Assembly (NCBI GenBank): GCA_004794655.1 | Contig: SMMW01000635.1 | Coordinates: forward strand, 124,001 to 188,000 | Direction: 5' to 3' | Length of the DNA stretch: 64,000 nt | DNA from: Marisa cornuarietis | Taxonomy: Eukaryota > Mollusca > Gastropoda > Architaenioglossa > Ampullariidae | Shown here: positions 36,646-47,441 of the stretch, piece after piece | Layout: the number at the start of each line of letters is the position of its first letter | Position numbering within the stretch: the first letter of the stretch is position 1 | Translations under genes and position numbers: made by a program | Notes under the pieces: model-generated | What the model was told of the DNA's origin: nothing | The model's input: the letters and a program-made list of their open reading frames with translations, nothing else | Database searches by the model: none

Positions 36646-38932
36646 AGAGAGAGAATTAGCGACAGTTCGGGTTATTCGGACGCTGAAAGTCTGCATTTCT
36701 CGTGGTTCTGAAAAACTGCTACTTTAGCACGAGACTTTAACATCCGAATAATCCCAACTGTCGCTCACTCTCTTTGTTTGGTTGCCAATGTTGTGAATGG
36801 TGCACTAGTGTGACGTAGTACACTACTAACGCCGCTTGTTGATCGCAGGTGCAAATCGCGTACTTTGCTAGCGGATAATTAACGGATGGGTTTTGGAGGC
36901 TGTTATGTTTATATCGCATAAATCTACCGATATCTGGAACAAACGCAAACCATTCAGGTTGGTCTTTAAGATCCCGGACACCCTCGTTCTTTTTTCTCTC
37001 GCAGCAAGGTAAGCGGTACGTGGCACCCGGTAGCCAGCTAAATGTAGTAGTTACACAGATTTCCTCCACAAACATTGACCAGACATTTGTTAAAAGCTTT
37101 CATGATATTTTATCGCTAACATGTCACCGTCCTCACACCTGCAGGCTCGAACGGCTGAAGCTTTGTTTGGGCAATGCTCGAACAGGGTGAAGGCATCAGT
37201 GCATTTGCTGGCATAGGTGAGAAGCTCAGCTGTTTTATCTATTCACAAGAAAATTAAGCACCCAAACTTTTGTAGACAGAATTTTTATATACTCTTAGGT
37301 TTGTCTGTAACATTGGCGCAGGTTATAGCCCATCACAATAACTACCTCGTCTCAGCTTTGAACAAACCAAACGCTAGCGTGCGTGTGTGCAGCCGTGTAT
37401 GTGCATGCGTGTGGGTATGTGTATTTGTTCGCGCGCGCGTGCGTTCTTATCCTGACGACCACTTTTCTTTGATGGAGCAGCGTCATTGATAGGATACACC
37501 AAATTATGAAGGTTAATTAGGGCTAAGACCTGGAGTTATCTGCCTTTGTTTTGTTTTAATTCCGGAGTAGTCTCCCTTTTGAATAGGTTAGCGAACCTGA
37601 TGGTTTTGCTCGCTGTCGTGATGTTAGGTTTTGACCAGATTTGTAAAATCTGGATCAAACTTGTTAGAAGATTTATTTATTTACTTGAAAACCTGTTGAA
37701 GTGAATCAACATATTGTTGAGATTCTGAATGTTTGAGTCTTTGAGTCTGAACGAATATTTTTGTGTGTGAATTTTTACGTTTGCCTAAAGTGATTTTTGT
37801 TCATGATGTAAGTTACTAAATGCAAATTATTGAACGGGATATGTTTTGATGGATAGTATCGTAAATTGAAACTTGAATAAATGCTGAATGTTAAGGGCTT
37901 TATTTTTTCTGTCCAGGATTCTTTTTGGAATGTTTGCGTTTCCTACTATATCGATGTGGTGTATCTTGAATAGATCCGAGACGGGCAGGACCCGAAAGAA
38001 AGACTGTTGGTCTGTGTTCGTTTCGTGTTGAAGCTCCAGACCTGGCGAAGGGACTAGAAAAGAACTTTGAACGAGAGAATAATGGTCGGCTTTTGCGTTT
38101 AAGGGAGAAATAGGATTTTGGTGTCTCAATGTATATTTGTTTGTTAAAGAGTTTTATATATTTAATTCTTTGAATTAAGATTTTTGTTAGTGTTGTAGCT
38201 CGTTCTAAAACCACTGTCGAGTGTTTTTGTGGTGTGTGTGTGTGTGTGTGTGTGTGTGTTCGCGCGCGCGTGCGCTTGAGCGTGGTTAGGAAGGCACACA
38301 ATGGGGTCGAAAGCAACTCTCTTTAAGAATTTACTTCGCACACTACACGCTCGACACTGTAAAGTTACCAGAGCAAGCAGAGCTAGGAGTAGTCTATTCC
38401 ATACATCGTGTTCTCCCACCTGCTAAAAGAAATCTAAGTAAACCATTGTGTGTTTTTGACTGCATAAGAAAATCAAATTAATGTGTAAAGGGTGTGTCCT
38501 ATTGCACCTATAGTTCGACACAAAATTTTCTAGCTTCCTTTAGTTGCTACGCTCACTCAGAGTCTGAAAAGTTTCTGCTCCAGTATGGAGTAAAGCAGGA
38601 CCTGAAACAGAGCAGAACGACAAGTTTTACTTATGCGATGACACTATCATCTATTTTCTCCTCGAATCTAGATGTACAGAAAATGGCATTCCTCACACAG
38701 CAGAAAAACTTAAGGTAATCGAGTAATTTTGAGAATACAATCTGAACGCACAAATGTAGGCAAACACACGTTTCAACCACACGCACCTGCTCCACACCTT
38801 TACCTGATGCCGTTTATTCAACCCCAGATGGTTTTTCTGGTTGTTGAAGATTGTATTATTGTCTCCATTTTCCGATGTCCGACCACATAAAACATGGGAC
38901 GGGTATCGTTAGAAACAAGACAATGTGAAGAT

Positions 38933-39670
38933 TATTGATAGTGGGGCTCAACAATCATATCAGAGAGACTTCCTCAAGTTTGATATCGACTAAGTAAGTT
39001 AACAAACTCTTCCCAAAAAAATGAAGTGAATACATTTAAGTAAAGAAGAGATTGCATTAATAGCAATGGGTAAACAAGGATATCGAATAATTGTAAGCAC
39101 ATAGAACAAGAACAAAAAACAGGCTGAAACTTGGATTCTGCTTCTAGGGTCCTCGATGTTTAGCTAGTTACCTTTATATGCAGCGTTCAATATTAATATT
39201 GTTCAATGTGTTTTCCCTAACCGCTTTAGATCTTGAAAATATTAACCATAGATAAAATGGAAGCAGTGTTACTAAGAAAACTCCACAGCATTTCGAGAAT
39301 CGTATAGTAGTGTGTAAGCAAGATATATGATAAGGCATTTTTGCGTAATTTATCTACATTTTGATGATTATATAAATGGTATTTAAGTTCATAATGCATT
39401 TTCAAGGCTGGAATTCATAGCACGGACAGTCTTCTTCGATGTGGCACCTCGTCAGCTTCTCTGCTTTTTCACGGAATCTTATGTAAGTTTCACAAAGTCG
39501 AAATAGAAGAATGTGGAGTTCGCTTCAAGTTCCGGGCTTTCAACCCAAGATACCCATCGAAGATTATGAATGTTAACACGTTTGCCAAATACGTCTCAAT
39601 ATCAAGAAAATGTCAGCGTCAGCTGATTGTCAAGTTTTTCTCAAAGACGGATTTCTTCTGATTAAAAAGG
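38933..39670 (+). pseudogene. Inverted VWD1-tail and VWD2 exons within gene C
   Basis: The plus strand reads DSGAQQSYQRDFLKFDID, then TAA immediately before a donor-like GTAAGT at about 38990; gene B has DSGVQQAYQRDFLKFELNA. At 39410-39650 it reads AGIHSTDSLLRCGTSSASLL, FHGILCKFHKV, EECGVRFKFRAFNP, matching gene B exon 4 (AGISSEGRLLRWGTSSATAL...). Both are on the strand opposite to the rest of gene C, in the order and spacing expected if one block was inverted. Confidence 0.8.
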
Positions 39671-39879
39671 TGGTTAAAATTACTCATAATCTCATGATCT
39701 GGTTACAATCTAGTAGAATGGTTGAACTAAGCATTTATCCAATAATCAATAATCTTAGCAAGTTCCTCCTTCTGGGGTAAGTGGCCCCTAGCAGGTTACT
39801 ACTCCAAGGCAAAATATACTGCCTTGTCAAATACTTCAGGGTAAAAACTCTCCAAATACTCCATGGCATCTGTAAGACC

Positions 39880-40012
39880 AAAAGATTCCCGGCCACATCT
39901 CCCGGCCCCATACTCCATGGCCCACCTCCTGGCCACATGCTTCATGGGCCATCCATCTCCCGGCCTTAGACGCCATGACCTATTTCCCGGCCCTAGACTA
40001 GCTGCGCCTATT
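39880..40012. repeat. CCCGGCC-type short tandem repeat
   Basis: Imperfect repeats built on TCCCGGCCMCAT...CCATGG units (TCCCGGCCACATC, TCCCGGCCCCATACTCCATG, TCCTGGCCACATGCTTCATG, TCCCGGCCTTAGACGCCATG). Confidence 0.7.
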
Positions 40013-41151
40013 TACAGTTACAAAAAATAAATTACTAATACAAATCTATGTAAAAAAAAAACAAACAAGAAAAAATTAGACGTACAAAAAAACCGAAATA
40101 CACAAAAATATGAATACCGCACCTTTCTAGGTAGACACAGCCTCCACTCCCACACACGCAAGGGTCTCGGCACTTGCCGTGTCTTCTTGGGAAGTGAAGG
40201 GCTGGCCAGCGACGGTCAATTATATTTTCTTTCTCTTTTCTCTTCCAGCTATCTAAAGAGAATCCTATTATTCATTCAACGGGTGCAGCTCGGCCACCCG
40301 CGCTGTGCCGACTCGTTAACTTCATGTCCCTCTTCTGTGACAAACATTTACTCTTCTACGTTACATACAGTGTGAAACCTATATACCAAAATGGTATCTA
40401 CAATATAGAATATATACTTATACACACATAGCTAATTATTTTTATATGAAATCTCTCTCTCTCTCAGTTGTAAATTGTAAATTTTTATACAGTTATCTGT
40501 TACTACACTTCGTACTTTATACACGTAAAGACATACTTTTTAATCTAAGGTAAAATTAATGTTACAACGAGCATAATGGTATATGAATGCAGTAAAAAAA
40601 AATAATCTAGTTTTAAGCACTAACGATTTGCTCCTGAGGCGACGACAAAGATGGACGTCAAGATGTACAACAAAGAGAACAGCAGCGCGTGCATGCTTGT
40701 TGTCCTGCAACATAGCAGTAAACATGTTGAGCAAACTATTGAAGTCTTGAAAGTTAATTTATTGAAGATCTGATATTTTCGTGCATACAATCTCAAAAAT
40801 ATAAGAATGATACAAGACTTGCACATTTCCACTACAGCGAGGCTTTTTGTGGCTTTCGGCGAGTCTTCTTGTTTGTTAATATTTTTTCGCAATGTAGGAA
40901 ATTATCTCCCTTATAATTATGACTGGTTAATTGGCTCAAAGAGAAAAATGCACGCAGGCACAAAGTTATTGTTTTTTAAGAACAAAGAAATGAAGCACTA
41001 CCAGGCACACGCCGATGGTCTTCATGAATGTCCAGCTCTGAAATTTATCACAAATGAACAGACCATTACCAAACCTCAAACATAGTAACTCTGCAGACCT
41101 CTTAAATATACAAAAAGAACAGCAGAAGTAAGCAGAGGGACTCACACTTAC

Positions 41152-41222
41152 CTGTGGAAAGAGAAGAACGAGCGCACCGCCAAGAGAACTCTAAAACCGT
41201 GAACACCACCTTCTCTTTATGT
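41152..41222 (-). promoter_or_regulatory. Gene C core promoter and 5' UTR exon
   Basis: Minus strand: TACATAAAGAGAAGG (about 41222-41208) as a TATA-like box, then a short exon ending CTTTCCACAG/GTAAGT at 41152, aligned with gene B's TTTGACCACAG/GTAAGT. The coding exon acceptor (TATGTTGCAG) and GACAACAAGCATG follow at 40704. Confidence 0.55.
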
Positions 41223-43640
41223 AGTGCTTTTAAATACGTATTATGACAGCTCTTCAATATACCTGTTGACACTATTGACTCAGAACATTAAACGTACATG
41301 CTTGACCTTAACGTGAAGGTAATAACAAAAGAACATCTCAGACGGATTTGAATCTATTGCACATTTGTCTGAGCACAAATGGTTTATTTTCGCTATGTTT
41401 TCCACTACAGAACAGAACTTCATCAGCGCCATAGTTGTGAGAGAAGAAAATATACAAATTATGGCACATTCTTGTTTGTACAGACGTTGCTTATATATGT
41501 ATGAAAGGGGAGAAAAGAAAGGTATCACAAAATGACGACCGAGGTATGTGACCCGGCATTTATCTCTTTATTCTAGAATTTAGTGAAGGTTATTGTCGAC
41601 TGATGTTTTCTCTGTTTTCAATAATTTTCAGTAGTTTTCAATAATTCAACATGATTATGATAATAAGGAGAAAAATGATCGTAGAATTAGTTTTTGGAGG
41701 TTACCTTAATATCAATGCAATGTCTCAAAGAACAACTAACAAGCTTTATTTATGCACGCACTCCCGTGATGTACATCAATCGTACATTTGTTTCAAAGCT
41801 AAAATATATATATATATTCTAAAACTTTGTATATGTGTGTAACTTGAGTATCAAGCAAAAAATGTCATGAATGTTGGTATTATTCACTTTCAAGGAAATG
41901 TAGAATTGCAATGTATTTCATAAATTAGGATAAACATGTCGGGTGTGCGCTAGAATTCATTCTGTTTAACTCCAATAAATGTGTTACTGTTCTAACAGGG
42001 AGCTTTAATCAGAGATCCATGCATCTGAAATGTTTAGTTCATATGCTGGAGGTTATCACGTTATAGAGAGGAGAGAAGACACAGGTCTTAGAAACTTTAT
42101 ACTATATTAGTTAAGTTTGGGATTTCATTTTCAGGGTGTGTACCAGGAATGTTATAGACAACTTTGTGAACGGGAGTAAAAATAAACAGCTTCATATATA
42201 TATATTTAAAAATGACGAAGATCATCTTCTGGAATATTACCATTCCTTAAATACTTTATTTTACTTGTGTAAACAAAAATTCTACAGTCTCTATGTACAG
42301 CTGGGTGCTCACTGTAGAGGGTAGGCGGTGACGAGACTCACAACAGATTGTGTAATCACTGTCACGGACGACTTGGTGTGCTGATAACTGTATTTTAAAT
42401 GACTGTATTAATATATGTGTAATGTTCTTTTTGTGTGTATATGTTCTGTGAATTATTGTATTATTTTATATGCATACGATGTTTTCTGTATTGTTGCATT
42501 ATGAAATTAAAATCTCAAAAAACAAGCTTTATTTATTTAAACAAAAGGTTTTGATTAATTACTTTTTAACTTTTTAACATGATAAAGAACAATGAGTTTG
42601 GGTTTGGGAGAAATGGGTTTATGGGTTGGGGGAACTAATAAAAAATACTTAAAAATAAAAATACTTAAAAAGTAAAACTAAGAAATATTTTCCGACGATA
42701 TACAGTAATTATTTTACATACTATTGCAGTGTACATGAAGAGTAACAGCATACATAACAAGCTGCAGGTAGCAGCATGCTGTAATGGCGGCTATTAAAAG
42801 AGGACGGGCATAAACGATATCTTTATGACAATGTTGTTGGTGCACATACAGGTTCTTTTAGGTATATCGTAAGCAGATTAAAGTGTCGTGACATGTTTAT
42901 GAAGCTAAAAGGAATTTCTTCATACTGATTTATTAAGCTGAGATCATGTCTGGCCACGACTACCTAAAGTGATGTCCCTACGCCCTACCGGCTTGAGGGA
43001 ACTAGCTCTCCGAATTTCTTTGGATTTTGTTATTTGTATAAGCTGATTTTGATTTTGGAGTCCATTGTTTGACCTGTCGTCATCCTAGTGATGTGCTGGA
43101 CTGTGTTTCTTGATTGTGACATTTTGTTTCACTTCTACGGCTTCTGTTGATTCGCTGACTAACAGTCTTTTCTTCCTCGACACCATTTTCATCTCAGTCC
43201 AGTTTCTTGTTTGTGAAGTCGACAGCGAGATGAAACATGTTCATTGTGGCTAAACTTTTTGATGACTCGAGGCAGCAAAACTGTCTACATTTTGTGTTAC
43301 ATGTGGAGGTTTATCCTCAGCATTCTTCATCTGTTCTTTCTGATGACTTCTCCGATGACAAGCAATTGCAGATCTAAACTCTAAATCTTCGGCGGTGAAA
43401 CGTGTGGCCAGTCTCCTCAGACATATCTGGTCTCCAGTTTTATTCTGTCTCCAGGACTTTTTAAAAATAATTTATGCAGTTATTTAAATTTCATAGACTC
43501 GTTGGATAATGAAGTACTGTATTCTTGAAGTTATTTATCAGATAGCACTATATGTTTGTATTATTATTATTCCCGTTTCTATGCGTTATCCCTTTTTCTT
43601 TCTGTCGTCTTGGTTTCTTCAATTTCTCCCTATCATGATT
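41223..43640. other. Intergenic, gene C upstream flank
   Basis: No gene recognised. About 42760-42850 (GGCGGCTATTAAAAGAGGAC) resembles about 31060-31140 upstream of gene B (GGCAGCTATTAAAAGATAAC). This suggests that the duplication creating B and C included upstream DNA. Confidence 0.45.
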
Positions 43641-43659
43641 ATTATTGTTATAATTTGTA

Positions 43660-43745
43660 TCATTTGTCAAACGCCATGAGCCTGCTCTTAGGGCTGGGAT
43701 ATGGCGCTATAAAAATAACCTTTAATATAATATAAATATATAATA
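43660..43745 (+). mobile_element. L2-like 3' tail
   Basis: CGCCATGAGCCTGCTCTTAG..GGCGCTATAAAAATAACC followed by an AT-rich repeat; a solo LINE/SINE 3' end. Confidence 0.45.
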
Positions 43746-43785
43746 TAAAGTAATAGTTCGAAGGATGACAACTATGTAAAAGAAC

Positions 43786-43821
<36 letters not shown>

Positions 43822-45225
43822 AATAAGAAATGGAGAATCACAGTGCGGGGAATATGGAGCACAGTGCAGCAAATTAATGTGGAGTCGGAATGTATCAGTG
43901 CTGATGGGAGCGGGATGGAGTCTGGAGGATGAGGCAAGGAAGAAAGGCGATCAGGAACACAGTGATGGAGACAATTATAGCAAATGGTACGAACACAACG
44001 ATGCACACATGCAAGCAATGTCCACACGCGTTCTTTTTCTCTACAAATCACAAAGACCAGTCAATGGGCTTGCCGTTCTCTATTGTAGGAAGTTTGGTTT
44101 TCTTTGTGTTAGTTGAGTCAAATGAGCTCCATGATAGTACAGGATACACATAAATTCACACGCCAGTGGTAATATATAAACATTAAGTATAATAATCGCA
44201 TATAAATCTTAAACACGTGAGTCCATATAAATTCTAAACGATAACTCTTTTCACTAACTACAAGACTGGTGTCTCTTTTTTTATAGAGATTAACTGTTGA
44301 ACAAGCGATGTATTAGCGTTTCGATCGACTTTTTTCATGTAAGATTTACGGGCTGCGTCAGGTGCCAAGGTTTTCAAAGTCGTCACGTGACGCTTAAGTC
44401 CAGGTAACTGATCGAAGTACGGGAGCAGTCTGGTGCTTATTCAAGATTTTGTACTTTTCCCCACTGTATAAAGGTATGAAAATAAGAAGTAGAAGAAAAT
44501 TTCAATTTCATATTATTTATTCATTACATTCTCTTTCTTACTCTCCATTCCTTACTCATTTCTAAAAGCAGTTTTTCTCATCACCCAATACAATGCTGGT
44601 ATCGAAATACCAATCGTTAGACTTTACTATTAAGTTTTTCTTTCGTTTTTCTGTAGTTCTTATATACTCAGTCCTTCACTCACTCTTCTCTCATTTCCTA
44701 GTATCGCCCGTTGTAAACCGCATCACTATTAACACACGTATATATATATATATGTGTGTGTCAAATAGCAAGACAAACTTTATGATACACTTTTATAATA
44801 ATGAAGCTGGCAAGTCTGTATAATACTTTCTTTTTCTGGACTTCATATTCATTGGCATGTTTAATATAATAGGGGGTAAGGATTTTTTAACATGCAATAG
44901 CGTTTTAATACATTAAAGGGCATGAAGAATTCATATCTTAAGACTTAAGCCTTTATTATCACAGAATCTGCAGAAAATTGACAAGTCTCGGAATGTTTTC
45001 TTGTTTACCTTTATTGACCGGCAGGTGGTTATATTAAGTAACTCAGTTCCCATTCTGTCAGTACGTATCCTGTATCTAAAAACAGATTAAACAGTGCTGT
45101 ACTTGCCACAAGTTAACATCTTTGCCTTCGTATATCTTAGGAATTAATTTATAATATTGTCATTTCCACATATTATGTAACCTGATAGCTGTGTTGTTTT
45201 TCTCTCTTTCTCTTTCTCTCTCACT

Positions 45226-45259
<34 letters not shown>

Positions 45260-46106
45260 GTGAAACAGGCATAGCTTCTCGCAGACTTCATCTACTATTT
45301 TGCACTTTGAAGAATTGATTGGTTTTTGGGAGGAAATTGTTTCACAATTCCTTTGTGTACAGTGTCATAATATCACTATTCCTACCATGCTTTACGTCTG
45401 TACACAACCTGACAGTTAGATCACTGCATACACGATCTCTGATACATTGTATCTTAAATTACTATAATTTCTGATTACACTGCTAACAATATTTATATAT
45501 TGTCCTAATCACTACGTTGTTTCCTCTGATTGGAGGATTCTCTCCTTGCCCCTCCGCCAAACTTCCTTTTTAAATCAGCAACTAAAGACACACCTCATTA
45601 AAATGACTTTCGAACAGCCTCGTAGCGCCTGAAACTTTTTCACTGGATGCGCTCTTCAAGTCTCCAAAACTGAGCTAAATTTGCTCTTGTCAGTGCTGGT
45701 TTCATCTATTGTGCCATCACTTTCTGTCAACACATTGCTAATGTTCATTTTTGTTACCTGCCACTGTTGTCAGCAAAGCGCAGGTTGCACATCTGGACAC
45801 ATGATTGACTCCTACTAGCGAGCCGTGAATAACCTTTGTTTCTGTGAAAATAATAAATAATCGGCCGCCAGGTAGGAGACCTGACCTGGCCATAAAACAG
45901 CCCCCCCAACCCCCGTCACACTTATTATTGATGCAACTCCTCAGATTAGTGAATAATCATACAAGGGTGGTAACCATTCATATTAGAGCGTTGAGTGAAT
46001 GAGTGCCACCGTATTGAGTAATGTTAATGATAGTACCTAGGTAATTGCAACGGCTATTATACTAAGTCAACATACATTTTCATAACTCTCCTTAACAAAA
46101 CACACG
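43746..46106. other. Intergenic, no gene recognised
   Basis: Microsatellites at 43784-43822 (GT then GA) and 45229-45254 (GT). 45560-45620 may be an eroded LINE C-terminal end (LPNFLFKSATKDTPH); too short to be sure. Confidence 0.4.
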
Positions 46107-47436
46107 CATGACGTCAACGTGTTGAATAACTACTGCCAAGTTTCCAATTTGTCTTTCTTCTCTCAAGCTCAGACAGCATATAGATCTTTTCACAGTACCG
46201 ACATTACTAATTAAACTTGTTCTAATTAAAGTGATCCCCGAGCTATTATCTGTCTTTGACAGTGGTGATGTTTCTGCCTTAACTCTGCTGGAGCTGTCTG
46301 CTGCATTCGACACTGTGGACCACTCTCCTTCATAGACTCCACACCCTCTACAAAATGTCTGGACCTGCACTAGCATGGTTCAACTATTTCACTGATAGGA
46401 TGGAGACTGTGTTCGTTGATGGTCAAACATTTCGCCCTGCAACACTTTCTTGTGGGGTCCCCCAAGGCTCACTACTCGGCCCAATTCTGTTCATTATCTA
46501 TACGAAGCCTCTTTCATCATGCATCCAGTCTCACAAGATTTCTCATCAAACATATGCTGATGAAACGCAACTGTACTGCTCCATTCCACCGGCTGAGTCT
46601 CACTGTGCTACTAATACCATAGAAGCCTGTATTGAAGATGTCAAGGACTGGATGCTAACAACAAAAAAATGTAAACTCGACGATGATAAAACGGAAGCCC
46701 ACCTATGCTCGAGAAGAAGAAATCAACCTTCACTCATCAGTCTGTCCAATAAACATCAAGATGGACGAAACCAACATCACCTTTGCGTCATCCGTCAGGA
46801 TTTCTGGGATTTATTGTCACTGCAGACGTGAGTCTTGATAAACAAGTTACAGCTGTCTGTCACTCTATTATGATAAACAAGTGACAGCTGTCCGTCAGTC
46901 TTCCTATTATGAGCTACATAAGATCAGTGCCATCCGTCACTTTCTCTTTACGCTGGCTACCAACACTCTTGTCTGTGAGTTTGTTCTTTCTGGACTTGAC
47001 TACTGCAACTCCTCGCTTGCCGGTTGCCTTGAATACCTTCTTCACACACTCCAGAAAGTATAGAAATCCTCCACACGTCTGGTGCTTAGAGCAAGAAAAC
47101 GGAACCACGGCACCCCTCTCCTTCGTTTTCTACACTGGCTACCTGTTCGTTCTCGCACCCGGTACAAACTGTCTGTGCTGTGTTTTAATTTCTTTGCTGG
47201 GTCCTGCCCTGATTATTTTTCCCTTACGTCCCAGCCAGACAACTTCCCTCCTCGTCTGACGATCGTCTCCTTACTATTTCTGTCACCATAACAACAACAT
47301 ATGGTCACAGGAATTTTAGTTATTGTGCAGCAAAACAATGAAGCTCTCTCCCTCTCCATATTACCGCCACTTAACCGCAATTGAATTCCTTAAATGTGGA
47401 CTGAAAACATACCTCTTCCTTGAACATTACTCCTAA
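46107..47436 (+). mobile_element. L2-like LINE copy 1, 5'-truncated and decayed
   Basis: Reverse transcriptase readings [38 protein letters not shown] and QTYADETQLYC (catalytic YADD changed to YADE), with several frameshifts. An internal deletion removes the [15 protein letters not shown] block. The copy stops abruptly at TCCTAACACCA (47441), where an LTR was inserted, and resumes in its 3' UTR at 50593. Confidence 0.88.
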
Positions 47437-47441
47437 CACCA

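Larger units (their letters stand above)
35218..36980. mobile_element. Long foldback element (interrupted)
   Basis: The left arm (35218-35300 continued at 36407-36500) pairs with the right arm (36780-36980). GACCAACCTGAATGGTTTGC and TATCGGTAGAT match ATCTACCGATATCTG and GCAAACCATTCAGGTTGGTC. AAAACCCATCCGTTAATTATC and GTACTACGTCACACTAGTGC match their complements. An inner palindrome (GCGACAGTT..GGTTATTCGGA / TCCGAATAATCCCAACTGTCGC) lies at about 36660-36770. About 650-700 bp once the LINE insertion is removed. No coding sequence. Confidence 0.8.
37038..41194 (-). pseudogene. Gene C: rearranged VWD/C8 paralogue
   Basis: Signal-peptide exon 40694-40625 (MHALLFSLLYILTSIFVVAS, 70 nt as in gene B). 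Cys-rich exon 2 at 40201-40118 (RHGKCRDPCVCGSGGCVYLE, donor GTATTC, phase 1). VWD3 exon about 38909-38814 (HVLCGRTSENGDNNTIFNNQ). C8 exon 37224-37038 (CTDAFTLFEHCPNKASAVRAC ... AFNKCLVNVCGGNLC-stop). Damage: the VWD1 tail and VWD2 exon lie between them in the opposite orientation (38933-39670, +), and the first part of VWD1 is missing. The VWD3 acceptor AG is gone (TTTCTAACGATACCC against GTGTCTGCAGTTTCCC in gene B). The C8 exon is 187 nt with a frameshift and stops after AVRAC. The promoter and first exons remain, so it could still be transcribed. Confidence 0.75.

Noticed and set aside
38162..38419. Hydrophobic N-terminus VWNRLLLALLALVTLQC resembling a signal peptide
   Set aside because: The frame starts at GTG, not ATG; the remainder runs into a (CA)n repeat and no downstream exons fit.
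43080..43450. Possible coding stretch on the minus strand
   Set aside because: Short frames with stops and no family recognisable by eye; left as intergenic.
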